From Lumbricus terrestris (Eukaryota; Annelida; Clitellata; Crassiclitellata; Lumbricidae): a stretch of 64,000 bases of DNA. The notes below the pieces were generated by a model that saw only the letters and a list, made by a program, of their open reading frames with translations, ran no database searches and had not been told where the DNA came from. A program made the translations under genes and the position numbers. How positions within the stretch are numbered: position 1 is the stretch's first letter; every line of letters starts with the position of its first letter. This document shows positions 33,121 to 48,244 of the stretch, one piece after another. Location of the stretch: NCBI GenBank assembly GCA_949752735.1, contig OX457036.1:96837261-96901260 (forward strand), in the 5' to 3' direction.

Positions 33121-36100
33121 AATCAGCGTTAAGCTTTCCTTGTGACACTGGAAGGACGTAGTTCTGAAGAAAGTCTTCAACATTGTCATTATCAAGGTCA
33201 AGTGACATGAACTTGGACACAATGGCTTCACATCTGCAAATAAAGTCATAGAAGAAATGAGGCAAAGAACAGGATACGATGTCCAACTATAATAATTGCA
33301 CAAATGCAGGCGGTTGGACTATTCAGTGTAGGCCTACTTCCTGAGCGTTTGTCAGGTGCAAAAAGACTACTACCGTACTAATTTACACACTTCCCATACA
33401 GAGGAAAACTTCCATAACTTCGGTGAGATTGTTCCAGACATAGAAATAAAATCAGCTAGATATCTTCCAGGAAAGTGGCATCCGAGAAAGTGGTGTCAAA
33501 GATAAGCTTAGGAGGAAGACAACAGCATTGGATGTTGTGAAGATTCTTTCACAATATCTCCCACAAAACCTGCCTGTTTCATGTGACTTATGATCCATAG
33601 CTTGACGTATCCTTTCTTAACTTCTCCAATTTTGATCTGACATTTCTACGACTTTGATTTCACTGAATCAATTGATGGTTTATTCAATATGATAACATCA
33701 TCAGAGAAATCACCAGACCAATTTAGACTTTGTGGGGCACGGTGGTGCAGGGGCATGTTCAGTGCCATGGAGCCGGAGGGTTGCAGGTTCGAATCCACCT
33801 CAAGCCGCCGAGTGTAGGGAGCCTTGACCAGGCGAAAATAATGTGAATACACTCAAGCGTTGGACTGCTAGGCAATCTAGTCCACAGTGATAAACTCCAG
33901 CATCTCTGAGTTCTTATAAGAGGACATAAACAAATATCAGCTGTAATGCATTCTACTGCATTGAAACGACAGAGCTTTAAAAGATGTTTGTGTTCTGAAA
34001 AGCTGCGAGTCTAGCAAACAAAAGAATCTGATACCTTTTAAACTCTAGCTGAGCATTTGGTTGGTCAAGTCGTGTGATTGGCAGACCCTTGCTGTTTAAC
34101 TCACGCACCTTTCAATAAATGAATATAATATATAATGGGCAAATGAACAAACGAATGAAAAAATCATCAATCTATCAACCAATACTCTGTCAGTCAAAAT
34201 CACCACCAATTCATTGACTAAGCAAACAACCAACATGCAAAGCAATCAACAACTAAAACATATCCAGATCTAGCAAACTCTTCAGCTTACATCTCGTTAG
34301 TAATTCGAGTGGTGACCATACAACAGTTCGCCATATGATGCAAACTCAGCCCTCATTCTTTGGGGGTCAGTGAATGACTACCAAAACAAACTGGGGAAGT
34401 TAAAAAACCACGCTGCCCAGTTCTATGATAACAATGGTCATTGGTCATGACTGCACCTCAGACAAATCAGTAGTTTCTTGGACAGTCTTTGAACAAGTGT
34501 GCTAACTACTCTTATATATACAAATCAAATATCTGGCTGTCTTTGTACTTCGGCCACATTCTCCCACCCACTGTCCAAATTAGGGTCCAATTGGTTACTC
34601 CAACAGACTTGACATCTTGTTTCCCCCAAAACTGCCATGACTTAGTGTCGATCATTTGTCTCAATTGATCCTTCTCTCTGGAATGCGCTTTCTCATTCTG
34701 TTCGCTCTACAAATTATTCTTTCTCTCCTCTCAAAACCTGCTTCTTCATCCAGATCCTGTGGGCTGGGAGCGCCTCTGAACAGTTCACCCTACAAGAGGC
34801 GCCTTACAAATCCTTAAATACAATAATTATCTTTACTATCATGAAGACGCAAATACCTCAGCCGCTCGTCTCAATATCTGGTCAGGAAGTCCGACGAGAG
34901 CCGCAGTATTCAACGCACAGCTGACACCAGTGCTGCCATCGATCAGCTGAAACAGGTAGATGAGCTCACCTCCTTCCTCCATCACTTCCATTGTCTTGCA
35001 GAAACAAAGTACAAAGCATTAAGACATTGATGCATGAAGAGCACAATGTATTTATAAATTATGTGCAACTGGTTCAACTCAAGCCGCATTTTCCCTATGG
35101 TAAATACAAACGCACTCATAGCGTTTATAATGCGTACACTTATTAAACACTGACCGATGACCATACAGTAAGGGAGATGACTGGTAATTACTAGGTTTCC
35201 GCACACTAACTAGTTCTCATTTGCTAAATTTGCTCAATATAATTAGCTCCTCATTTGCTAGATTGACTTGCTAATTAGCTCTCCATTTGATCAATTGCTC
35301 ACTACTTAAATTAGTTCTCCACTTCCTATAATTTGCCTGCTAAATTATTAGCACTTCATTTAACGATATTGATTTCTGACCAGTTGTGCGTTTGCTAAAT
35401 TTACTGAATAATTAACTCAACATTCCCTAATTTCTCTTTCTAATTATTTCTCCATTTATTAAATTTACTCGCTAATCAGTTTTATACACGTGCTAAATTT
35501 GCTTTAAGATTTCAGTAACTTTGACCTTCTGCTGGGCTGTGAGCCAAGTAAACAGATTCAATAACTACCTGATACTTGAGTTGATGATGAGCAGGAAGGA
35601 GCTGGTCCTGGATGATGTTGTGGAAGTGAGTTGAGACAAAGACATGGGGACAGCTAGAGTCTCGCAACAGCCAGTGCTTCAGGCAGGCACAAAGCAAGGC
35701 AACGCCATCGACCTAGCGATCAATGGAATAACACACGGGAATAATCATTACAATGCACGGAAATAAACTTAATTGTAAGCAAAAGCAGTATGCTTAGCAA
35801 CTTATGGATGTGAATGAGAAATTTAGCCTCATTGCAGCCTTGATGTAATTACACATTGCACATTATGTACATTGTACATTTATACACACAAGCACATGAA
35901 CACATGCAAATTCATGTCTATATAATAGTTATTGTAATTATTATGCAACTATGCATGCATGGATGATTGAATGTATATACATTTGTATATATGTATGTAT
36001 GCACCTATGTATATGCATGGAACCATATGCATATACTATGTATGTATGCATGCAAGTATACATTTTGATTCATTCATTCATTAAAGAATTTCTAAAGTGC

Positions 36101-39100
36101 CACCTCAAGTGGACTACTCAGAAGCAATTCCAACTCTTGCATGGCAAAAAAAGGACAGAACTTTTTGAGTTGAATAAAAAACGTTTCAATAAAAGCCCTC
36201 TGAAACACTATTATAGATCATCTGAAACACTATTATAGATCATCTGAAACACTATTATAGATCATCTGAAACACTATTAAAGATCATCTGAAACACTATA
36301 ATAGATCATCTGAAACACTATAATAGATCATCTGAAACACTATTATAGATCATCTGAAACACTATTATAGATCATCTGAAACACTATTATAGATCATCTG
36401 AAACACTATAATAGATCATCTGAAACACTATTATAGATCATCTGAAACACTATTATAGATCATCTGAAACACTATTATAGATCATCTGAAACACTATAAT
36501 AGATCATCTGAAACACTCTAATAGATCATCTGAAACACTATTATAGATCATCTGAAACACTATTATAGATCATCTGAAACACTATTATAGATCATCTGAA
36601 ACACTATAATAGATAATCTGAAACACTATTATAGATAATCTGAAACACTATTAAAGATCATCTGAAACACTATTATAGATCATCTGAAACACTATTATAG
36701 ATCATCTGAAACACTATTATAGATCATCTGAAAAACTATTATAGATCATCTGAAACACTATTATAGATCATCTGAAACACTATTATAGATCATCTGAAAC
36801 ACTATTATAGATCATCCGAAACACTATTATAGATCATCTGAAACACTATAGATGTCATCTGAAACACTATTATAGATCATCTGAAACACTATTATAGATC
36901 ATCTGAAACACTATTAAAGATCATCTGAAACACTATAATAGATCATCTGAAACACTATAATAGATCATCTGAAACACTATTATAGATCATCTGAAACACT
37001 ATTATAGATCATCTGAAACACTATTATAGATCATCTGAAACACTATTATAGATCATCTGAAACACTATAATAGATCATCTGAAACACTATTATAGATCAT
37101 CTGAAACAATATTATAGATCATCTGAAACACTATTATAGATCATCTGAAACACTATAATAGATCATCTGAAACACTCTAATAGATCATCTGAAACACTAT
37201 TATAGATCATCTGAAACACTATTATAGATCATCTGAAACACTATTAAAGATCATCTGAAACACTATTATAGATCATCTGAAACACTATAATAGATAATCT
37301 GAAACACTATTATAGATAATCTGAAACACTATTAAAGATCATCTGAAACACTATTATAGATCATCTGAAACACTATTATAGATCATCTGAAACACTATTA
37401 TAGATCATCTGAAACACTATTATAGATCATCTGAAACACTATTATAGATCATCTGAAACACTATTATAGATCATCTGAAACACTATTATAGATCATCTGA
37501 AACACTATTATAGATCATCTGAAACACTATAGATGTCATCTGAAACACTATTATAGATCATCTGAAACACTATTATAGATCATCTGAAACACTATAGATG
37601 TCATCTGAAACACTATAAAAGGTCATCTGAATGAATGAATGAACTTACGGCTTCCGTTCCTTTTCCGAATTCGTCGAGGATGACAAGCGACCTTTCCGTG
37701 GCCAACCGGATCGCACAAGACACTTGGTTGAGGTCACTCATGAAGGAAGACAGACAGATGGAGACGCTTTCTGTTGCCTGAATCCGTGTGAAGATCTTAT
37801 CCATGATTCCAATGGACGCCGAATCCGCTGGAACAAAGCTCCCGATGTGTGCCATGAACACAATAAGTCCCACCTAAATACAAGCAAACAAATGGAACCC
37901 TGTATTGTACTGTATACTTCATGTACATATCTAGTTTATTCATAATATTGTTTCGTATTGCATAGTTTCAATAAATTTCTAAAGCGCCTCTTTGTGCATG
38001 CCAATTAGAGGCGCTCCCAGTGCAAAAAACCCAGAGAAAAAGAAATTAGCTTTAAAAGCAGAATTGGCTTTGTGACAGAATAATTAATCATTACGACATA
38101 CTGTACTAGAAAATAAGCATCTATTAATGTGTTCTAAAAATAACAAAAGCAATTGTTGTTGAACTGACTTGTTTTAGGTAGACACTCTTTCCACTTGCAT
38201 TCGTTCCAGTCAGAAGCTTCATCTTCCCAACTCCACCTCCACCACTGGCGCTGAACGTATCATTAGCAACGAATGGACTGCAACTCATCTCTTGGACAGG
38301 ATGCCTCACAGAACAGACAGACAGAAAAAGCGTTGCTTACATTCGTCATCCACCTCAACAGTCTCGCTTTGGATCCCATCAACAGAACTGATCTTGGCCC
38401 TAGAGTTTGGAACTTTCTATATGTTACTATCTATTTGTTTACAAATGTCACTTTCATTCTTTACATCTCACTAACCTCTTGTCGACCGGCTGACCGCACG
38501 TTTGTGACCTTTACTGCATTTGACTCATGCTTGACTTGGAAATGGTTTGATACTGCTTCCTCTATCGTCCCTTCACTCCAAGCTTGATGGCTGTAATTCC
38601 TTTTTCCTCAATATTTACATATATATATATATTAAAATATTATATATATATATATAATTATAAACACCCAAATTAAGCATCCACAACTCAATCAAACCTC
38701 GCTAGCCAAAGCTCTCACCAGGATACCCTAGCAGGACAATATATATAATGAAAAATTCTCCAAATGGAGGAGTGATAACATGGTTGTTGCAATACTGGGT
38801 AGGTCTATGTGTGTTTTCTTTATGCTGCTTGGTGCATCCAATGACATAATCACAAATACTGATACCTGCCCTGATGAATCTCTATCACAGAGTCGGAGCA
38901 CAGGCGAGGTTGAACGTAATTGTACGTCTGGCTGCAGTACGCAAGACACATCAAACTACAAACAAAACATCGGAAATCTACTCATAATCTGCTCAATGAC
39001 TGCTCAATGCTCATTTAAAATATAAATATGAGATGCAAGAGTTAGTTTGATATAGCTTGGCACTGAAGCTTTGCAAAGCCGAGTCCAGAGGTTGTCCAGT

Positions 39101-42100
39101 GAGCTCCAAGCCACAGAGTTGTTCTATTTCACAGTTTAGAAAGTGCTCCTTCAGTGGTACAATATGAATGCCACAAAAAGGTATTGTTATATTAGCCTTA
39201 CCAGTCGAGTTCAGCAGCACGGTCAATAACATCTAGCAGCAGATCGGATTTCTCAAGGATGGCGGCCTGCAGTTTGTGCATTATTTCTGTCTCAATGTCT
39301 ACAAACATCAGCCAAACAACTATATGTTTGTTCCTGTTCTGGTTCAAACATACTTCAGCACATGACACTTCCTTTAAATAATCCCATGCATTGTACATAT
39401 GACTCAAGCGAGGCACATGTCGAACAGTCTTTCTGGAAGAAGACTCATCCAATGCAAACCTGAGTAATTTCACTAAAGACGATTAGATTCTCAGATCGAT
39501 TACCTCTCAGAGATGCTTGCTCTTTAATAACGAGCGGCACTGGCTCCCCACTTGCTTCAAAATAGCACAATCAGTTGTCAAAGCGTTATAAGATACTACA
39601 CAAACATCCAGATAAGTACTCAAAACTAGTGTTTTAAAAATGGCTGTACTCCCTCACCCCAGTGCTTATACTTGGTGGTAATTTTCATTTCCTTATTTTG
39701 CATTAAAATTGTAAAATATTTCATGATCTGTCATATACAGCCACTACAATTCACAACGTTTGATACTGGTAACTTCCTAACTGCTAAAATGCTACCAAAC
39801 TTTCTGCAGCCTGAACAAGTTCATTTTTCCAAGCAAGCAACAGGAGAATTACCGCAAATATTAAACTACTTTTAAAGTTTCAACTAATAATTTACACTAC
39901 TCACCCATAATGTCGCACTGCGTGTCACCAAGAGTCTCATCCAGTCCTGAAATTACAATCAACACCCAAAACACTCACCAAACTGATGAATTTTGTTAGT
40001 ACGAATTAGTTAGTACAAATTAGTACATAGTTAACGACAAAAATCAGCCACAGGTGCTCTGCCTCCTCCTTCTGATCTCTCTAGCAACCAGAAAAGGACC
40101 TCCGCTGGAAACACATCTCTGGATGGCATGATGCAACTTTCATGAATTATCAGGTGCTCTGTTTTTAGCTTTGTTTCGAATTTTGTAGTTTACAATTATG
40201 ACTAGACCTAAGAATCGACCTCAATAAGTCGACCCCAGTCGACTTGGTCATCTGAATCTAAGGTGCAACTCACACGTGTAATAAGTTTGCTAAATATAAA
40301 CGACTTTAAACCAAATATTCTACACTAGTTAAGCAAATCTACCATAAACTCGAGAATATCATCAACTTACTTCGTGTGCCAGTCGATTTATAATGGAGCA
40401 TGCCATCAGACATAAACTATAAGTATGAGAAAACACGACAACTTTTAGTTCACTATATAAACAGTTTAACCACACACTCAGTCTATAACTTTGAAAGATC
40501 AGCATAGCCTGTGTATTGAGTCATTTATAATTTATTCCTCAACATCAACAGCCATAATTATATGGTCAAACAATCGAGCAGCCAAGGATCTCTGCACTCA
40601 TGACTTGCCACGCATTGTGTGCATCAAACATACATGTACGTCTTTTTGTACATTGTACGACACTCAAGAATATGCATGAATACATAATTATGTATGCATG
40701 CATGAATGCAAAAAAAGCTTTGAAGCTCAATAAAACCTCAGAAGTGCTATTATAAATATCAAATTATATACAAATGCATAAAAATACATACAATGTATCT
40801 GTGTACATAAATATGTGTACACAAGTGTATGCTTTTATTGCTATGGCACCAGAAGGTATGCATGCATGCATGCATGTACGTATGAGTCTCATATATTATA
40901 TGAGATGCCTAAAGACAAAAGCATGTCAAAGTGTCATAAGAACGACAATTGAGCAGTAGCACTTTCTCAACTAATGGTTATACAAATGACCTAGAAGATT
41001 GCATTCCCCTTAAACTGCAGCTCAATGACGAAATAACTGAAAGAATTGATCACCGTAAAGAATTCCAAAAGCAATGTATTACCATGAAGTCAAGGCCAGG
41101 CAGCTGGTAATCCCCTGTCTGCTTCAGTCGTTCTGGCAGTGGCAGAGCAAGTATGTAACCAAGCTATGCTCAATGTACAGAAAAGTCATTGCTTCATTAT
41201 CACTAACTACTAGTACCATTACCAATAATTAAACACAATTATGTTACTAATGATATGAATACTAAAAGTGATACCAAAACACAATGCACGTAGTAATGCT
41301 GATACTACACAAAAATGCCTACATTAATATCCAACTAATTCCAACATCTTAAAACTGGTCCGCTTTGCTATGGTAGGCTAGAAGTACCTTTGAGTAAAGA
41401 TATTAAATGGATATTTTAAAAATTGTAATTGGAATTAGTAACTTCTGTTGCGCCAGTTCTGATGCCCAAGATATCAACAGATGGCAATATTATTCATATT
41501 TATAATCCAAATACATACAAACATACATCAACTACATATACTCATAAATTATATCGGAATGAGACAGATACGTAAGATAGTGGCATCATACTAAATTAAT
41601 ATGTCAATATATAATTACTTAATTTTAGACAATGAACCGACCTGAGGCAAGTAGAGAACCTTGCATTCGACTATGTCATCATCCAGTTTGACAATCTCTT
41701 CCCTTGCGACCCGGGTCATCTCTTCTGGAAGAGAGTTGTAAGTTCTCTTCTCTTCAGTCACAAATTAATTCATCTTAATTAATCTATATGCATAATTGCA
41801 TATACATGCATATGTAATTTATGTATGCGTGTATATATAAATATATAACATATATTCTATAATGTAGCATATGCCAATATGTTTATACAACTTCAACCTT
41901 TATAATTTATTGCATTTGGGAGCAGAGGCATCAAAAGGAACCCTAGTTGTAACAAAGTATTTTCGGTTTTTTTGTTCTTCTCGAAAAGGTCTGTTTTTCG
42001 TTTTCTTATATTTTGTCTCGTTTTTACCCGTTTTTTTCTGTGACCATATTTATTGATTTACTTTTTGAAATTCTAAATGTTATTTTCATCTGATATATCT

Positions 42101-45100
42101 TACGCTGTCTCCGTATTTTCAAGGGTTCCGCTAATTCAGATCACTATTTGACCGTTTTCATCACAGAACTCTACTAGTCTAAGCTTTACTTAGTGTAAGC
42201 TGTGTTATTTGCTTGTTGATTAAAATTAAATTGCATAAACAAGGTTTTCAATTTTAAAAATGTAGTACAAGATGTAACAAAGTCCATTTATTTTTCACTT
42301 TCCCTGTTTTTGTCTTTTTTGTTCTTTTTTTTCTTTTCGAAAAACGACGTTTTTCCGTTTTTTATTCCGTTTTCTTCGTTTTTTGCATCTATGATTGGAA
42401 TCTTTCATAGCACAAAACATGAACTGATGGCACACAAAACTAAATCTAAATCAAGTCAATAACCCAGCAGGATATTCTGCATAGAAAGAGAAAGACCGTC
42501 ATGTATGGAAGATGTTTCTATCTTCATTTCCCTCAATTGCCAAAGAACGACAGTAATTGTAATCATAAACTCAACACTCAAATAACACAAATAACAGTCT
42601 GCTCTTCGTTTTTGCAGCCCATTTTTTTGTAGTCCCTGACACTGGAATTGACAATTTCCTCGAAAAGAAAGTTTGCTATTCTAATTTCCATCTGAAGGTT
42701 GTTAGTCAAGTTAACGAATTGTTTACAATAGGTTGCCTTAAATCATCCTTGCTGAACTACAGCTCACATAAATCTTGAAATTTGTCAGTTTCCTTATAAA
42801 TTGACCCAAGGACACATAAGAACACCACTGCTCTAATCACCCAAAACATTAGGTCATTAATGAATACAATGCCATCTTCATTGCAATAAAAAAAACTATT
42901 ATTGCAATCTAGACAATCCTAAAATACTACTTAAAAGCTAATAAATGGGCATCAGCATATTCACAGGCATGGTACAGTATCAGAGGGGTTGTCCAGATAT
43001 CCTAAGTGGAGGTCCAAGTCAAGTAGTCATGAGACCAGTGAGAGGAGTGAGTGCCAATAACACAAATATTATTATTTTTGAGGATTCAATATAAGAACAG
43101 TAGGTCTACACTCTACAATGCACTTACTCAATTTGGTTATTTAATAACTCATTTAAAGTAATACTGGGCATTTACTTTCGTCCAAGGTCGGATCAATGTT
43201 CGCCTTCACAACAAATCGACTGCAAACAAAAGACTCGTCGAAATCGACCTGACAAAAAAAGGGCAACACAAGTTCAAAATGAATCTTAGGCTTAATTTCA
43301 GAAATTTGCATAGCAAAATCCATCAGGTATATTACAAGTTCACCGGCAGTGGAAGCAACATATATTTTCAGCCGATACTGATAGCTACCTAGACACACAG
43401 AAATAATTATATTTTCATCATTTCTTAAGTTTGCCAAGTATTTTGGTAACCTTGAACTGATATCTCCACATCTAAGATACTGGTCTACCGATTTAGCATG
43501 CAGTCTTGGAATTTTAGGTTTTAATGAACGTCTGTATACCAAAGCACAATTACCAATTGGCTAAAAAGAAACAAAAGTCACACACTTTAAGTCTCAAGTA
43601 GAAAGCAGCAGTAGAAGAGTGAACTACCAGCCACAACTAAAGAAGCTGCTTTCTAATAATCGCATTGTTCCTTGGTGTGGTTTTCTATGAGCACTGATAT
43701 GAAAATAGGTTACAGTACAGTCAAGTGAAATAGGAAATGCGTGGAAGAACGACAAGAGTAAAAGCTCTCACTATTTTGCTGATGAGGTTTGCAATCCTGT
43801 GAAGACCATCTGTAGTGAATGTACGGCTGATCTGCAGCAAAAATTCACAGCAAGTCAAGTCGTCGACAGAGAAACGTCTCTGTGTGTGCTCTTCCCCTAA
43901 GGCTGTACATATCTTCTGCAGGCCATGGATTTTATAATTATATATGCGCCATTAATTCATTATTATTAGCATTTCAAACGTCTTCATTTATTAAAGGAAC
44001 ATAATTTCTGCATTTCTCTGACAGTAACTTTATTCTATGACCTCAAACTTTTTTCTAGTTCTTCTTCTCTTCTCTATCCTATCATATTTTCCAGTGATAA
44101 GGTTTCAATAAGATTTCACCATTTCATTCTATCTTCACTGTGTAAATTCAAACTGTCTAATGGACAATGATGACGATTTGTACAACCAGAGCAAGCTGTA
44201 ATCAAGGCAATACCCAATAAGCCAGTGTACTGCAACAAAGACTTACCGTAAGCTATGCTGGATAGATCTAAGCTAGGGAAATAAGGTGACTGGCATTGTG
44301 AAGGTACTGTTTCAAGTCTGTTACCAAAAGTCAGTAAAATGAGTGAGATGGCTAATATTATGGATGGTGGATGGAAGTGACGTTGCAAAAGAAATATAAT
44401 AAGGAATAAGCAGCTGTAGGATTGAACATTAATGTTGAAACCTACCTTTCGAAATATTGGTATGCTGACACCTGATGCAGTCTGACTCACACAGACCTCT
44501 CCAATGCAAATCGCATTATACACAGTCTACATGAGACACAGACAAAGTAATTCAATGTAAGCCAAGGTAAAGTAAGATAAGGCAGCATAATACTTCCTCA
44601 AATTCATGTCAAAACTGTCTTCTTATGAACTTTTGTCATGATTTTATGACTCTGCTAGTCTGCTGAGCATCTGTTTCACCTGTAAACATCGTTTCCTGCA
44701 ACTGCATCCAAATGCCAGTAATCTTTTTGCAAGTGGCTCTATATAAAAGTCTCACATGATTACATATTATGGTTGATCTTTTTGAAAGGAAATAGTGAAA
44801 AGGAATGGGAATCGAATGAACAGCACTCATTCAGGAATGTCAATTCAGACATTAGAGATTTGATTTTGCTAGGTCAGATCAGATCAGATTAATATTCTAC
44901 TATTTCTTCCAGCGGCTACTTTCAGAGAACAGATTACCGGGTAGTTAGTGATGGGTATGAGTGTGTGGTATTAAAACCTATGGCTAGAGAGTGTATTTAA
45001 GGAAATGAGGCTGATTATTATTAAACACTCTATGCAAGGTTGCTTCTCGAGCAATCTCAGAGAACTGCTCTTCTTCTCCTGTTTTTCATTCCTCTCTTTC

Positions 45101-46295
45101 TCCAACTCCTCCTTCTTCACCTGACAAGATAAGGCCTCAAAAGCATTGTACTAATCTATTGTCTAACCTTGTAGAGTCGCTGCCAATCGCGAATGCTGCA
45201 TTCAGACTGCATCATTCGTCGAAGGATTGTCTTAAAATAAAATAAAAGCAGAATCAACTTCATAACAGCATAACAAAAGCCCTGGAATTCCCTTAAATCG
45301 GTGCATTTGGGAACCACAACAAGTAAAGCAAGCAAAATTTCCCTCCTTTCAAAATGGAACAGATGAGAGGAAATCATTTCTTACTCTTTGACCCTATTAT
45401 ATTCATGAAGGCCTCTTCAGACAGCAGAACATAGATTCAAAGGTTGTCAACATTTTTGTAATTCTCTCACTAGATAAGCTAATCCTATCCTGAAAACACG
45501 TCTCAATCAATCTGCCTGAGGTTAATACTGTTCCCTTTGCCAAGCTTCAATTGTAAACGTGAATACAACAATTTCTATAGCATTGTTAGTAGCAGGCTAC
45601 ATCTAGGATGCTTCACAACAACTAACAACACAAATGCCCAGAGTGGCATAAAACGAAAATTTTTAACGGTTTCTAATACACACAGGACATTGAATTCCTG
45701 AGTAGCTACGGGAAGACTGGAAAGCGACCTCTGATGTATTGCAAAATTTTCAAGCAAGGGGCCAGGTCATCATATTCGTCAATTTCAGTTGTATTACCGT
45801 ACATAGCATTGTGCTTGGTCAACAGGGCCCTTAAATATCATGGAACTTTGCAGTGGCTGCCCTGGATGGATTGAAGGAAAACTTACTCCCACAGGTCTAA
45901 TATTCTTCACGTAGGTCTGTAGTGACGACGTTAGCTCCATATTTCTCGGATTGCTGAAGAATAATACAGCATCCTGTCTCTGGGTCAGTATTTGGAGATT
46001 TCGAAGTGGATGCAAAAACCACAATCTGCAATCATAAGACACGCAAATCAGATATTTGCATTATTATTTCATCTCAAAAGATTTCCATCAACTATTTGCA
46101 TATAATTACACATTCCTTTAAAAGCTGTAAATTAATTTGACCATTCTCCAAAGGCAATTTCTTAATTAGTATAATAACCATGATAATTGTTATAAACACG
46201 AACTAGTTATAAAAAACAGTTCTTTACTTAAATCATATTTGTTAGAATTATGGATAAGGACAAGCGCCTTCGCGGCATGTTTAGTCATATAAAGT

Positions 46296-46327
<32 letters not shown>

Positions 46328-48206
46328 CATATAGAATTGAACCTTATTGTACATACTGAAGTTTGACAAATTTGAATAAATCAGGTTCTCAACCAATAAC
46401 GCAATATGAATTAAATAAAATCACTTCCAACAGTACATTTGACAAGTTAGGATTCATGAACAATAATATGCTTTATTTAATTCATTTACTTAAACTGTTA
46501 GGACCAAGTGAGTAATTTACCTGAGAAGTCTGCTTCCGGCCTTAGACTTACATTTGTTCAAAATGCCTGCATTGAATAAATCAGGAAACAATGACAGCAG
46601 ATTACAGTCATCATTAATAATTATTATCAAACACTTATATAATAAACCTGCTACAACCCATTGAATGAATGTATCTGAAAATTTATATAGTACCTTTACA
46701 AATCCTCAAAATTAAAGTAAAATAATTTGCAAAGATCTTTGATCTACTCTAAATAGAAATATTATTTTAAACAATATTGCCATATTGTATTTAGCAAGTG
46801 CAATGTAGTAAGTTATGGTCAGTAAATCTTAGAATCAAAATTAGACTGTTTACTGAGAATTTTGCACCATTAATCAGTAAACACAGCAACAGCATTTAAG
46901 TCAACTAAACTCAACTAGGAAATACTATTAAATTAGAGTACTCATATATTACTTTACAATACTATGAACAGTAAGTACAGGTAAACAATTTCTCTTGTCC
47001 AGCAGGAAAGAGAATGTGGAAGTGTAGGCAAAGATGAAAGTAAGAACTGATATTGTCTCTCTTTGGTCTCATATGAGACAATAGTGCAATTTTTCTAAGA
47101 TAAGTAAACATTAAAAATAATTGGAAGTAGTAGATCATTCCATGTAGCTGCACTCAAAACTCTGAACAAAACTTCATGAAAATTTGTACAAAGGGTTCGA
47201 AACACCAAAACATGATGAGGCCCATAGCAAAAAACCTAGGTGAAATCATTAACCCAATATAATAGCTTGCCTGTCTTAATTCTTCAGTCTGTGGTCTACC
47301 AGCAACCATCTCGTAAACATGACGGGTGTATGAAGAAAGATTTGAATTGCAAATCACTTCATACCCCAGTGTTAATACTATATCAAACTACAATGCTGAT
47401 TACACAAAGTCAATATTACTAAGTCTTAGAAATCTTGGTTAATATTATTATGGAATCGTATGTACCAAAGAGACTCAATCCCTCTCTTCCAGTTTCGATT
47501 TTAAACCCAGACGGATGTGAGTCAACTTTGAAAATCTGGAGAGCCCTGCATGTACAAACAAAAGTGTTCTGTCATGCTGAAAATCAATTTAATGCTTTCT
47601 GGTGTTTAATTTTATCTCAGCATTATGCGTATTATTTAAACAAACATCAGTAAATATGCAATTTCCCATCAGTTATCCAATGAAGTCCATGTAGAAGTCC
47701 AAAGAAGTGTTAAGATTTTACTTGAAAACTGATCATTCAAAATGTGAGGAAAGAGAAGGTAGTAGAAAGACAGATAGGTCAGTAACAGGAGTGGATTTGT
47801 ATCAAAATTATTGATAGTTATTAAAGGAATGGCAGCGACACGAAAGACATGATAGTAATCAAAGAAAGGTATTGTATAAAATGTACACTTTATGTCACCA
47901 TTGTTCATTAAGACAATAATGCTAATAAGTCTATATAGATTCTGATCGAAAATCCGACATCCACTCATCCATCTCACCATGTCTTCCATTGCCAGTGACA
48001 CACATCTACCTAATCAAACAGGAATGCATCAGAACCTGCAATTTCAGTGTTCTCATTTGGTTTAAAGATTTTATTAAGCGCCATACAGAGTTTGATCTTT
48101 CCCAGTCCGGTATAATCAATGTTAAAAGGTGAAGGCAAAGGGACAAGACATTGTACTAACTAACTTATTTAGCTGATTACGTTGCTATAAATTTCTAGGT
48201 AGCATT

Positions 48207-48244
<38 letters not shown>

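Noticed and set aside
36199..37631. Repeat array as a CRISPR
   Set aside because: Units are directly adjacent with no spacers, in an intron of an animal gene.
42590..42690. Possible MSH5 microexon in intron 14
   Set aside because: A TTCTATGCAG-type acceptor near 42480 and a GTCAG near 42640 exist, but no short segment restores the missing linker in phase.
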